Assembly: GCA_026724425.1 (NCBI GenBank)
Contig: JAIUCV010000001.1
Coordinates: 4,288,001-4,352,000 of the forward strand
Direction of reading: 5' to 3'
DNA: 64,000 nucleotides
Source of the DNA: Erythrophleum ivorense
Taxonomy: Eukaryota > Streptophyta > Magnoliopsida > Fabales > Fabaceae
The notes beneath the pieces are model-generated. The model saw nothing but the letters and a program-made list of their open reading frames with translations, was not told where the DNA came from and searched no databases. Shown here piece by piece: positions 13,089 through 25,139 of this stretch (position 1 is its first letter; the number at the start of each line of letters is the position of its first letter). The position numbers and the translations under genes are program-made.

Positions 13089-13091
13089 GTA

Positions 13092-13110
13092 TGGCGACTT
13101 CGCTAGGGAC
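13092..13110 (+). other. Retrotransposon primer-binding site (tRNA-Arg type)
   Basis: TGGCGACTTCGCTAGGGAC begins 3 bp after the LTR end GTGTGACA. It is close to TGGCGACTCCGCTGGGGAC, the tRNA-Arg-type primer-binding site I recall for Ogre/Tat elements, with two mismatches. This marks first-strand cDNA priming and fixes the strand of the element. The tRNA identity is from memory of the lineage. Confidence 0.8.
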
Positions 13111-16100
13111 AATTTGAGAGTGAAGCCTAATTTTGGTTAATTGTGTAAAATGTTATAACCTTTCTTTTATTTTGGTTTTGTCTTTTGTTTGCTGTTTGCC
13201 TCTCATAATTAGGGTAGATAACATGTCTTTCACATGCTTGCTTCATATGTTTTATTTTTTTGATTGTGTACATAATATGTGTTAGGATAGATAACATGAG
13301 AAATAAAATCTCAAGGTAGATGACCATATTTGTATATTTTACTTCTTCTTGCTTATATCAGTATATATATTTCTCTGCGTTTTATTCTGTCAATCTACCT
13401 AGCAGATGAGGGTTGGGTAGTTCATAGGATGAAAAAATAAATGCTTTCCTCACACACATCATTGAGACACAAATATCTCACACACATTATGGGCCCTATA
13501 CCCGGGTTTTAATACACTTTAAGTTAGTAGATGTTTATATTGATTTCCCTGTGAAACTTTGTGCTTCCTGAGGCTATCATGAATACCTCACCTAAATTGT
13601 GCCTTATTATATGGATTCAACTTATGTAGAATATTTTTTCCTCTCAAAGTCAAGTTTATATAGTGAGATTCTCACCTCCTGGCGAAGGCAATTTGGGAAC
13701 CAGTATTCTAAGGGTCATACATCTACCCTGAAAAACGCGTTAATAGTTAAGCTCTAGACGCCTCCTGAACGGTTAGAGCCAAATTGCTGCAAACCATTGA
13801 TCTCAACGTAGCGTCTACTCATGTTAGGACAAAGGGGAGCATTTTGATCTTTTTCTTCTCATTGCACTCATGCATTCAATAAAAGCCATAGCGGAGGTGA
13901 CCTATCGTCACTATTTATTGGAGTAGTTAACAAGATGCCATTGCACAGTTGGACAAACATAACTATGATGAAAGTATACATTAGTGCAACTAACCATTAC
14001 CTAGTGGGTTTCCAACCCTGAAAAGGTTATAATCACATTTCTCATAATCTTACATAATAGAAACCCTAAACATGCATTCGTTTCTTCTTATACATGCAAA
14101 AAAAAAAGAGAGAAAGAGTGATAAAATAAAGTAATAAATAGTACACAATCCAATCTCATTCTTTAAAGCTTCCATCCCATAAAAAAAAAAAAAAAATCCT
14201 TTATAGAAAAGGAAAGGATTTTTAAAATTTTGTGAAATTATAATAAATATGTCGCATCAACAAATGAGTGTTCTGCCTTATCTAGAGATTTGATTCATTT
14301 TCTTAGGGGCATCAATCTTGTGAAAAGGCATATTTTTCTCGATTTGATTGTCAACTACTTTTTCTCTAATGAAGCAATAAGTTTCTCGTGAAAAAGTACA
14401 AAGTTTTTCTCCCTTTCTTAGACTAAGACATAAGTCTTAATGGTGTACGAGTGAGTATGCAATACTAAATCCATTATATATCAGTGGATCGTAGATTGGC
14501 TTATTTTTATTGAAATATTATCAAAGTCAAAGTTCTAAACATCAATTGTCCAGGAATTACCTTTTCTCAAATTGAGCAATAAGCTCCTAGAGGAATGCAG
14601 AAAAATATCAACTAATACTAGTAATCCACTAATTAATCGAAAAAGCCAATCTTGGGTAATTTACACAAAGATAGCAAACTTTGGCACAATACCGTGCGTC
14701 TCATTTCAAAATAAACAACGATCAAGTTGGCTGTAAGAGTTGAATTGGTTAGGGGTTTAATTTAAGTTGCTCGCAAAAGAATCGAAACTCTTTGTGAGTC
14801 AATTTAGGTCGACTTCATTTCTCATTAAGAAAGAATAGGATCCTAGAGACAATAGGAGGATTTGAAGATGACCTTACAAATTGTCAAAGGAAATCCAAAT
14901 TGGCTACACTTTTTTATAGACATTATCCATGTAGAATTTAGTATATTTTCTTAGGATGATTTGTTCACTTTATTTATCCTTGTATGCAATAAAGCGTCTG
15001 AGGAAAATAAAGGTCAAATAATTTTTAAAAAAGAAAAGGTTATCATAAGTGTAATACCAAATGGGAAAGCTCTAATTCTATTCTCAAGTAAATTGTTATT
15101 TTTAGCTTATCTTGTAGGCCAACCAACTCCCTAAAAGAAATAAAGGCTTTTGTTCTAAAAGGCTTTTATGCCAAAATCAAAACACCCCTTGGTATATAGG
15201 CCAAACAATATAATAAAATTACATTCAAGCACAGTCATAATGCATTTCATATTAAAATTTTAAAATTTGTAAAATATAAGATTTTTGGTCCTTTACAACG
15301 GAAAGATCAACTTAAACAAAATATGGACAAAAAGAAAGGAAAAATAAAAAAAGCTATACTCATTAATGGCTAAGATGAAAGATCAAGGTTTAGAGGTACT
15401 AAGTGGAAGAATGCTGCTACTTGATTAGGCAAAAAAAAAAGGGGGGCTGTCAAAGGGTTGGATAATGTTGTTTAGCACCTTGTAATTTATCATACCATCT
15501 TATCTGCCAACTTATTACCGCCTACCCATTATTACCCTCTCCAAACAAAAAAAAAAACTCAAACCATCTATCTCCAAACTCATTGAGTTTGACCATTTTG
15601 AGAACCACAAATCGTCTCAATTAAAACACTTATCCTTTACCTAACTTTCATCTGATTAGCTTTCATAAAAGTAGGATGTTTCTTTCACTAGCCTTTAATC
15701 TCCATTCCCAAAGTGGTATTGACCAAATAAAAGTTGTGACCATAATCCTAAGGTAGTGGGACATTCCATAAAAGTTTCAATCTCTTTCATAAACAAGGTG
15801 TAAAAGGACACAAGAAAGGAGGTTTCCAGGAGATTCTGTGATGATTGAATTCTCAAAAATTGCTTGTCATATCATAATGAATTAATGCTTATTTGGTCGA
15901 CACCCTTTTATCTAGCTAAAATCCAAGGATAGTAGAAGTTGATTATGTTGTTGGACCTTTTTTTTTTTTTACTTTGTCAATACGATAGTCATATGTTTCT
16001 GTTCTCCCCCTTTGTGCATCCTCTCATTTCATTAATCATGTTGACATGATTTCTTTCTTTGCATATCTTTCCTAAATGACCAAAAACCCAAAATATATAT

Positions 16101-16587
16101 ATAATGTCCAAAACTTTTTATGAAAAGATTTAATCAATATGAAGGAGGGTTAAATCTAAAACTAATTATATGCCCCAAATTCAATGACCCAAAAAACATA
16201 GAAGAGGAAAAACCAATTAAAATGTGAATGCACGTCCCACAAGCAAGTTACACCTAGGATACGAGGCATTCTTGGCTTTCCTAAATACGAGGAGTCACCC
16301 CTAGTCACCTTGATTGAGCTAGGAGTAATATTTATTCCTTGCACCCCTAATCATGAAACATTTGGAATGGAAAGTCTTTAACAGATTTTTATGCTAATAA
16401 TTCAAATATCAAGAGTGGGTCAGGTTCTTTCAATTATCCAACACTTATTAATCGTTGATAACCACTTTGGGCATAATAAAAAATTCTTCAAATACCCAAC
16501 ATGAATCGAACCCAAGAAGCAATGAGAATTCTATATAGAAAAAGGAGAAATCTTGGCAATATCGTGGATTCCTCTAAGGTTGAAATT

Positions 16588-16638
<51 letters not shown>

Positions 16639-16778
16639 AACGGATGTTTAAGGAATGTCATTGAAAAATCATAAGAAAAAAGAAATTCTCAAAAAGGAAG
16701 CTCCCATAAATTAAAATTTGAAAAAAAAAAAACTTCTGAAAGGGAGCTTCACCTTAGCATGCAATGAAAGGGCAAAAT
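13111..16778 (+). mobile_element. Internal remnant of the Ogre-like element, no gag-pol
   Basis: Follows the primer-binding site and initially has the look of the long untranslated leader of Ogre/Tat elements (13390-14060). No gag, protease, reverse transcriptase, RNase H or integrase motif is found in any frame before the next element begins at 16779, and no 3' LTR copy is present. The element is truncated or was a non-autonomous derivative; where it stops is unclear. A poly-A/poly-G tract at 15431-15446 resembles a polypurine tract, but what follows is not an LTR start. A (GA)n microsatellite lies at 16592-16634. Confidence 0.55.
16592..16634 (+). repeat. (GA)n microsatellite
   Basis: About 21 uninterrupted GA units, bounded by AAATTAAAAA and AAAGAAACGG. 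Confidence 0.95.
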
Positions 16779-19165
16779 TGTAACATCCGGTACCTCCATA
16801 AACGTGAGAAATGCGATGTTCGATTTCTCCGTAAATGTCAGAAATGGGCCAAATATAAAAGGAAGTCCTCAAAATAGAAGGAATTGGGGTCAAATAAAAT
16901 TATGATAAAATTCTAAATATTAGAAAATAAGGATTTGAGATTTAAGATGCCTAAAAACTAGAGCCAGAAGAGCTCAAAAAATTTGTCGAAGAAAGTAGGG
17001 GCATTTTTGTAATTTTTAGAAAATTTTGAAATCTCATAGGAGAGCTTTTTAAATGGAAAATTTGAGCTTTTTGGGGTTTTCAGAGGCCCCGAATACCATG
17101 GGAATCCCTAGAACAATTGAAACCCCTCCAGTGAGCGATTTCGGCGGTTGGTTGACCGAAACTTTGACTGAACGGTTTGGAATAGTTTTATATCCTTTTT
17201 GAGTGATTCCAAAGGCAATTCTTATGATTAATAGCCTAAGGAATATGATGGAAAAGATGGATTTCAAAAAGGAGTTGAAATGAGCCCAAACGAACAAAAC
17301 TACGAAGAGGGACTAAATTACAAATTCTGAAAGTTGCTTAAATGAATCCCTAGCTTATAAAAAACGTCCCTCCTCTGCTCAGATCTCCTCACCCACTCTC
17401 TCACATGTTGAAACAGAATTAAGAAGGGCTAAGAGTGGCGCACAAAAGGGGAGGCCAAGGAAGGAAGAAGAAGCCTTGAATAGGTATGAAAGTGTGTGTT
17501 TTCTTCCTTTTGTCTTTACAATAAATATTCCCCTCCTTCTCCTCCATATTTCCATGGGTTCAGAATGTATTTTGATGCTATTTTGGTTCTGGTCCAGCAA
17601 GGAGAAGTTAGGATTGGAGGGAAGGCTTGGGTGCAAGAGGAAGCCACTTGGAAGAACAAGAATTTAAGGTAGGTTCCCATTCTTTTCCATGGCTTTTCTT
17701 GCACTTCTTGCTTGTTCTCCTCCATATGAATTTCGTGCAACCTAGAGCCCATCCAAAGGGAGTTGAATTTTGACCATATCAAGGGAAGAACAAGTGATTT
17801 AGAGTGTGGGAATTTAGAATAGACAAGTGGAAACAAAAAGGGAGCCTTAAAATTCAAGTTGGCACAACTTGGGGTTTTGAAATAAGTGATGAAATATGAT
17901 TTTTCCTAGAGGTATTCTAACTTATGTAAGACATGGTTTGAGTCCTTTAGACCCCTAGGAAGTTACATATGTGACATTCCTTCCAAGAAAACAAAGCAAA
18001 GTTCAAGGACTTTTTTCATGATGTATATCTCGGCCACACAAGGTCTGGTCACCTAGAGAGTGTTTTAATTTATTCTAAGCCTAGAATGGGACTTCTTATG
18101 ATGGTAGAAGGTGGGAGGAACCCTTGGAAAAAATTTAGAAGCCATGGATTGGGAGATGAGGCAATGGCTTCCATAATGTGACCTTATGAAGCAACTTGTG
18201 TTTAGGCTTTTGTAAATGAATATGTAATGGCTCCAAGGACCTCAAATGAGGTCAAGAGGCCTAGAAATGAGAAGAGAATGGAGTCAAGAACTTGAATCAT
18301 GATGGTTGCTTCAATAGGCCATTTATAGAGCCATTATGTAACTTATGGAACCAAGTATGTTCTTGAGAGTAAATTGAATGCTTTAGCTTGTTTCAAGAAT
18401 ATAATTGAGTATTATTCATGATGTTTAGGCCAAGGAAACCGACCCCACCTTAGTGTTCTTGTGGAACCGAAAAAGGGCAGGAGTAAGGCAAAGTAAAGCT
18501 TGCATAGATAACAAGGTAGCTCTCTCTCTTTTCTCCCATGCATGAATGAATGTCTACATTATTTTTGAATGTGTGTATGAGTATTTTAAGCTATGAATTA
18601 TATTTTAGTATGATGTCTATGTCCCATGGAACCATAGTATTGCACTATGTATTCAAATGATGCCTATAAATGTTGCATTGGTTGCTTGAATGTGGAGAGG
18701 CCAAGAACCTTCTATCTTCGGTGAGGATGAGCCAAGAACCCTTAGAAGTGGTTGAGACAAAGAGAAAGTCTCCCAAGAGCAAGGCTTAGTTCAAGGCCTT
18801 TGAGAAAAAGGGTGAGGCAAATCCAAGAACTTTGAAGAAAGTGGGTGAGGCTAATCCATTCATTTGGCAAGCCTAAGTATGTTATGTGTGTTTTGTGTAA
18901 ATGCCAAGAATGTATTTTGCACCATTTTCTATATTGATATGCCATGCATGCATCCTTAACACTTGTATTACATTCTTTATGCATGATTGAATGTGAGATG
19001 AGCTATTGGGATTCCTAGAATCTCACTCCTCCCTCCCCATTACTTAATATGCCTAGGTAGATCAAGAGAGCAAGGAAATGGGAGCCACCACACTAGGAAG
19101 CAAGAAGATTAGCAATGGAGTTGTAACATATTTGTATTATAGCCATATGGTTGTCACATGATGTA
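16779..19165 (+). mobile_element. Long-LTR family B, copy 1 (5' two thirds)
   Basis: Starts TGTAACATCCGGTACCTCCA and aligns along its length with the family-B copies at 20577 and 49061. Shared landmarks are CGTAAATGTCAGAAATGGGCC at about 16830, AACCCCTCCGGTG-like sequence near 17125, and a TATA-like TATAAAA near 17357 (about 578 bp in). The repeated GAGCCAAGAACCCTT motif lies near 18690-18740 and GGGAGCC near 19080. Similarity is lost near 19160, where an inverted copy of the same family begins. The 3' part seen in the complete copy (to 24296) is absent. It encodes no protein and is probably a Gypsy LTR (Tekay/Del-like long LTRs start TGTAAC), but the lineage is a guess. Confidence 0.7.
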
Positions 19166-20032
19166 TCACCTTGATTCCAAGCCTATCTTAAGAGTTCTCT
19201 TCCTTGCTTTAGCCCTCTCCTTGAATTTCAAAATTTGTACCTCTATTCTGGGCTCAAAATAGAACCAAACATCTCACTAAATCCATAGGAAGAGAGGAGG
19301 AAAGGAGGGGAAGAAGTTTTCTAAAAGGAAAAAGTAAAAGTTTCTATGAATTCATACCTTTCTCTTGGCTTTTCTTCTTCCCTTAAGCTTGCTATTGTGC
19401 ATCACTCTCTCTCTAAGTCTCCTTTCTATTTTTTTGGGCAGAAATAGAGTGTTTAAGTCAGAGGAGCTACTGGAATGTGGATAAGAAGAAGCTAAAAGTC
19501 ACTTTATATAACTTTTTACTTTTGCATTTTAGTCCATCTCCTTGGCTTTTTCAGTTTAGGCCTATTTCAACTCCTTTTTGAATTCCGTCTTTTCTATCAT
19601 AATATTTATGCTCTCTAACTTATAAAATGCCTTTGGAACTACTCAAATTGGATTTAAAATCATTCTAAACTATTCGATCAAAGTTTTGGTCAACTGACGA
19701 CTAAAATCGCTCACCAAAAGGGTTTCAACTGTTCTAGGGGTTCCCATGATTTTCAGGGACTCTGAGAACCCTAAAAAGTTCAAAATTTTCATTTAAAATA
19801 CCCTTTTGTGAGTTTTCCAAATTATCCAGAAATTACAAAAATGTCCTAACTTTCTTTCATAATTTTTCCTAGCTTGTTTGGGTCGGGTTTTCTGGTATCT
19901 TAGACCTTGGATCATCATTTTCTATTATTTAGAATTTTATTCTCATTTTTGTTGGTCATAAATAACTCATCTTAAGGAACTAGCTTTGAAAACTGACTCA
20001 TTTCGGTGTATTACGAAAAATCAGACACTACA
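19166..20032 (-). mobile_element. Long-LTR family B, inverted 5' fragment
   Basis: Read from 20032 on the minus strand it begins TGTAGTGTCTGATTTTTCG. It then follows the family-B order: GGACATTTTTGTAATTT, TTTTAAATGAAAATTTTGA, TTCTCAGAGTCCCTGAAAAT, a TATA-like motif near 19508, and the conserved AAAG|GTATG donor-like site at 19356. It stops abruptly at about 19166, abutting the plus-strand copy. The first 30 bp differ from other copies, and flanking bases (AAAAT left of 16779, CACAA right of 20032) give no target duplication. Confidence 0.7.
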
Positions 20033-20571
20033 CACAACATAAAAACACATCCTTCTCGTACTCCTTCTTCAATTGAGTGACTCTTGCCTTCTCTTCATTT
20101 GTGACATCCTTTACAAGATCATCAAAGCAATACTTTGATCTTGAGTCATCTTGTGAATATTTTTCTAAAATTGTTAGAAAATAAAAAATAGCCAAGATCA
20201 TTATACATTAGGTTACTTCAGACATGACTGTACTACTTTCTTTAACAAGATATTCGCTCTCACACCTAATTGTTAAAGGGTAGATAATGATACTCTCTTA
20301 GAATACAATAAAATCTTTGTAAATTTTTTAATTAGAAATATTAAGGAATTCTCTAAGTACACACATTTAACTTAGAAATGTTTTAAGCTTATAAAACACA
20401 ATTCTCAACTACACTTCACAAAACCATATGATTTTTATCTATATTTCATGGATGGATGATTTATTTATATTTAGTAAGGGATCCTTTTTATATCTTTTGT
20501 TTATTGTATGCAAGGAGATGCATTTAATTCTTTATTCATTGAATATAGAGAAATGCATTTGCTTCATTGTG
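20033..20571. other. Spacer between LTR copies
   Basis: Unassigned AT-rich sequence. A short plus-strand frame beginning at 20428 shows no family motif. Confidence 0.4.
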
Positions 20572-20576
20572 CATAG
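20572..20576 (+). repeat. 5-bp target site duplication (left)
   Basis: CATAG directly before TGTAATATTTGG at 20577. The identical CATAG follows the LTR end at 24297-24301. Confidence 0.85.
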
Positions 20577-23500
20577 TGTAATATTTGGTTCTCCAAAAAC
20601 GAAAGAAAACGTGAGAAACATAACATACAATTTTTTCGTAAACGAATGAAATTTATTGGATATAAAAGGAAGTCCCCCGAAATAACTTAGTTAAGGTCCC
20701 AAAAAAATTTGAGAAGTGTTCTAGAATCCTAAAAATGAGAATCCCATGTTCAAAAAAAAAAAAGAAAAAGAAAAAATGAGCTAAAATGAAGAAACGAAAT
20801 CTAACAAAAGGTTGACGAAATGTAAGAACATTTTCGTCATTTTGAGCAAAGTTTGAAATTTACATAGGAGGTATTTTTAAATGAAAGTTTTGAGTTCTCC
20901 GGGGTTCTTAGAGGTCCTGAAAATCATGGAAAGTCTCGGGACAATTAAAACCCCTCCGGTGGACCTTTTTTAACATTAGTGTACCTAAACTTTAACGGAT
21001 TCGTTTAGGAAGGTTTTAGCTTAGATTTGAGTGATGACAAAGGCATTTTACTAAATTAGGAACCTAAAATTCATGATACAAAATACGGTTCTAAAAAAGG
21101 AGGTAAAACGAATTAAAAATAAAAATGTCAAGAATGAAGGGCAAAATAGAAATTTTTGAAAAGTCATTTTTCCTCCACCTATATATATATGGAACCCCAC
21201 TCTACCATTCACTTAGCCTCATATTTTTCTACCCCAAACCAGAGAAGAAACTCTAGGAGAGTGGCGCACCAAGGGAAGAAGAAAAGGAGGAGAAATCAAG
21301 GCTTGAAGGTAAGGAATTTTGGTAGTTTTTCATGCTTTCTTCCTTCCAAATCTCTTCTCCTTCATTCTCTTTTATTTCCTATGATTATAATGAAGTTTAT
21401 AAATCTATTTTAAGGAAGAAATTAAGGAAAAAATTCGAATTTGAAGAGAGGAGGCCAAAGAAGACAAGATTCAAGTGAGAAAACAAGAAAAAATAAGATA
21501 ATTTCTTCTTCCATGGTTGCTACCCCTTACTCCTCTTCTCCTTATGGTTCACCCCTCTCAAGAAGTCCTAGGAGGGTTTGGTTTTTAGGTAGAACCAATG
21601 GTGATTTTTAGGAAAAAGGGTGTAGAGATTAAGAATATGTAAAGAGAATTACCAAATAATCATGAAAATTCAAGATGCAAATTCTAGGGTTTCATATGTT
21701 CTTTGTAAAATCTGATTTGATAACTTGATTTCTATGCCTAAATGAGAGTTTAAATGAGCTCCTAAGATCCCTAGAAGTCTCCCTATGTGCTTCCTCCATC
21801 AAGAAAACAAACAAAATCCAAGAAGACTAATTTGCTCCTTAGCCTCGGCCTAGATGGGTTTGTGTACCTAGGGATAGTTTTAATTTGTTCCAAACCCATT
21901 TTTGAGTCATATATGATGAGTGAAGATGAGGAGAGGCCTTGGAAAAAATTTAGAAATCATAGAAAATGAGTTAGCCTTATATGTTCCATAATATGACTTA
22001 AAGAAACAACATGTAGTTAGGCTTTTTGTTTTAATTGTGTGATGATTCCAAGAGGCTTAAAAGGAGTCAAGAATCATATTTGAAAGGAAAGAATAGAGCT
22101 TAAAATTTATTTGATGGGTATTGCTTCATTAGATGTATTTTTGGAACTATAAAAGGGTTTATAAGTTAAGTTAGAGTTTAAGCAAGTTTTGTGCCTTTAG
22201 AATTAATTTCATGAACCTAATTGGCTTTCATAAATTATGTCTAGGCCAACAGAAATCATTCTCACACCTTTGTGTGTGTGAGGCCGAGGAAGAAAGAGGA
22301 AATTCAAGGAGAAAAGTGTGTGGTTGCATCCAAGGTATCTTACTCCTCCTTCTCTCATGTATGATTGTATGCTTAGCTTATCTTTAAATGTGTGTATGTG
22401 TGTTTTAAGCCATGAAAAGTATTCTAGCATGATTTCATAGGATATGATATCATGATGATGCATTATGTTTTCAAATGATATTTATGATACCTGGTTTGGT
22501 TTGTTTGAGTGTGGTGAAGCCAAGAACCCTTAGCCATGGTGAGGATGAGCCAAGAACCCTTAAAATTGGTTGAGACAAAGTAAAGAGTATTCCAAAAGTG
22601 ATGTTGACTCCCAAGAGCAAGATTGAGTTAAAACCCTTTTAAAGAAATGAGTAAGGCAATTCCAAAATCCATAAGTGAATGAGTGAGACTACTCCACTTA
22701 CTTGGCAAGCCTATGTATGCTATGTATGACTTTTTCAAAAGCCAAGAATGCCTCTTGAATGATTGCACACTCCATGATCCTCATGCATGCATTTCCAAGA
22801 CTTGTTATGCATACTTTATATGTGATTGAATGGGCGATGAGTTATTAGGATTCTTTGAATTTCATCCCCTCCTCTCCAATGTTCTAACATGCTAGATGAA
22901 TCAAGAGAATAAGGTAATGGGAGCTAACACCTTGGAAGATAAGAGATTGACAACAAAGTGCATAAATCTTGCTTCTTTAAGGCCATATGAGTAGCAAGTG
23001 CTGTATATGTCCTATGATATTATGAATATGTTTAATTATGTTAATGTACCATGTACAAATGAAATTGAACGTTGTATCAATGGTATAGTGCAATTTGAGT
23101 ATGGGAATCGCTAGACTAGCTTATGGAAGTGTATGTAATAATAGAAGTGGATAGGCCAAATTGAGATACATGAAGTTTAGGACCATTTGGGTAATTCATA
23201 CAAGTCATATTTATGCTTTTAAACTTGCCCAAGAGGTGCCAAACACCAAGAAAAACCATTTGGGCACAGTTGGTATCTAATATAGAGCAAAATTAACCAT
23301 ATTGGAAATCTATACCACTTTTTGCCCAAATAAGCTATTCTTGGTCTAAAATTTGGCATGTAATTAGAGCTTATTGAGAAATTTTTTAGAAACTAAAGTA
23401 TAGAATTTTCAAAGGTCTATAGAATATTTGATGAATTTTCAAAATTAGGAATTTTTTTTTGGTTAAGGGTACTGTTCATACTAATTTGAAAATGAATTCT

Positions 23501-24296
23501 GTCACTTAGGGGGCAAATGATATCCAATTGACAAAAAATTTTATAGGGAAAAACTAGATACTCCCAGTGACTTGTGCTAACTATAAGCACCCCATTTGGA
23601 TGTCTAGAGAGGAATATGAGTTTTTAAAATTTTTGTCTAGTATCAGGCATCCAGACTAACCTAGGTTACTGTTTGATTGTATTTTGATATCTATATGTGT
23701 CTAAACTAGTTTGGAGTTTTTTTTTCTCTAGCTAACATTTTTATCTTTCTAGATTGGTATCATTTACATGGATTAAATTTTTGTGAAATTAATTGGACAT
23801 TTTTAAAATTTGTAGCTTAAACCTATATTAGTACCAGTAGCTAGTCAGACCTCTACACTTTTCAAATGTCAAACATTTTCTGTGTTGTGTTTCATGGCCT
23901 GGTCATATTTTTACCATAAAGCAGACATGTGTAGCTTTCTAGAATGATAAATAATACTTGATTTTAATTTTTTTAAATTAGTTATGATTTTTTAAAGTTT
24001 GTGATAGAAAGTGGGAATTTCTGGCCAAAGCTATATCATGAAATTTTATGTATCCCCTTGCATTGCATGAGTTGTAGACAATTTTTAGTGATGGATTTGA
24101 GTTGTATCTATGTAATTAAATATGAGAATGTGATACATGAGTTCATATGGCTCACAAGATACCAAACAAAAATTTCATCTCCTACACAACGCAAAAATAT
24201 TCACTTTTTATATGTTATTTTCTTGCAATTCTTGAGAAATGTATGGCATGAGGCAAAGAAATTGCATGAGAAAGGCTAGAAAGTTATGGTGTTACA
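20577..24296 (+). mobile_element. Long-LTR family B, complete solo LTR
   Basis: A 3,720-bp LTR with ends TGTAATA...GTGTTACA, flanked on both sides by CATAG. There is no primer-binding site, polypurine tract or coding region, so this is a solo LTR left by recombination between the two LTRs of a full element. Landmarks match copies at 16779 and 49061: a TATA-like TATATATATATGG at about 21179, a donor-like AAGGTAAG at 21308, GAGCCAAGAACCCTT near 22550, and TTTAAACTTGCCCAAGAGG near 23220. It defines the true 3' end of the family, which the other copies lack. Short plus-strand frames within (21156, 21787, 24001) show no protein motif and are not genes. Confidence 0.85.
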
Positions 24297-24301
24297 CATA
24301 G
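24297..24301 (+). repeat. 5-bp target site duplication (right)
   Basis: CATAG immediately after ...GTGTTACA; partner of 20572-20576. Confidence 0.85.
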
Positions 24302-24640
24302 AGAGGTGCATTCATCCTTTATTCATTAGATGAATCAATGATGATGCTTTCCATTTCTTTAGTCATTAATACATGTACGTAAACTACTTTTAAATATGTT
24401 TATTGGATGAACCAATGATATAAATCCTTATATTCATTTATTAAAATATGTACATGAATTTATTCATTAGATGAAACATCTCAACTTCTGAAGTTATAAA
24501 TTATATAACATTGACTTCTACTCATAGAGCTCTATCGATCTGTCTGCTTCACTCTATTTCCCTTCCATTGTTTATATTAATGGGGTAGGGAATTCACCAT
24601 TAAGTAGTGCTAAAATATATATATTTTTCTCTTAGGAGTC
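24302..24640. other. Intergenic
   Basis: AT-rich with degenerate internal repetition around the words TTCATTAGATGAA and GATGAACCAATGATA (24320-24475). No gene is supported. Confidence 0.45.
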
Positions 24641-24992
24641 TATGCGCTTGCTAGTTCTGTTGGTACTGCCATGTTTCCTTCTTAAGATAGCCCAGGAAAT
24701 CATTCGCCTAATACATGTACGTCGTGAGTCATGATGGCTCTTAGTTGCTATTTTATTAGCTTTGATTATATCTTGGACTTACGTGAGTACAACCTCTCTA
24801 TCAGCCAACATTTTGTTTCACTTGGTCTGCAATTTGCAAGTTATCCCCTTAGATGATTACGAGAAGCTCTTAGAAAGGGAATCTAATGTGTTATTACTCA
24901 TGCCTACTAATTCCCAACAAGCTTCTTATATGTCATCACATCACATGAGGCAAGCCTTTGACATGTCATGCAACCAATTTTTGTGCATATAA
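24641..24992 (+). pseudogene. DUF3537 (plant gustatory-receptor-like) membrane protein remnant
   Basis: Plus-strand translation gives AQEIIRLIHVRRES, a stop, then WLLVAILLALIISWTYVSTT, SLSANILFHLVCNLQVIPLD and DYEKLLERES. The hydrophobic segment followed by LFHLVCNLQVIxxDDYxKLLE resembles what I recall of plant DUF3537 seven-transmembrane proteins. A TGA replaces what is probably the first of two tryptophans. After LERESNVLLLM the sequence jumps to QQASYMSSHHMRQAF, which may be a more C-terminal part, implying an internal deletion. The fragment is surrounded by duplicated intergenic DNA and has no complete reading frame. The family assignment is from memory and moderately sure. Confidence 0.45.
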
Positions 24993-25139
24993 TGTTGAAT
25001 TTGTCAAGTCATTTCCACTAATTAGTGACAATAATGACGTATTTATACATGAACGTCTATATATTAAATTGCTCCATTGCAGGTTGCTATGATTACGAGT
25101 ATTGACATCTTTTTCTTTTACTCCTTAACATTCACAGAG

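Noticed and set aside
13127..13327. Minus-strand frame just after the primer-binding site
   Set aside because: Wrong strand for the element and no similarity to any known retroelement protein.
15431..15460. A10G6 tract followed by CTGTCAAAGGG, a possible polypurine tract plus 3' LTR start
   Set aside because: The following sequence does not match the LTR start at 8550, and no LTR body follows.
16500..16530. tRNA B-box-like GGGTTCGATTC on the minus strand
   Set aside because: No A box, acceptor stem or cloverleaf can be drawn around it.
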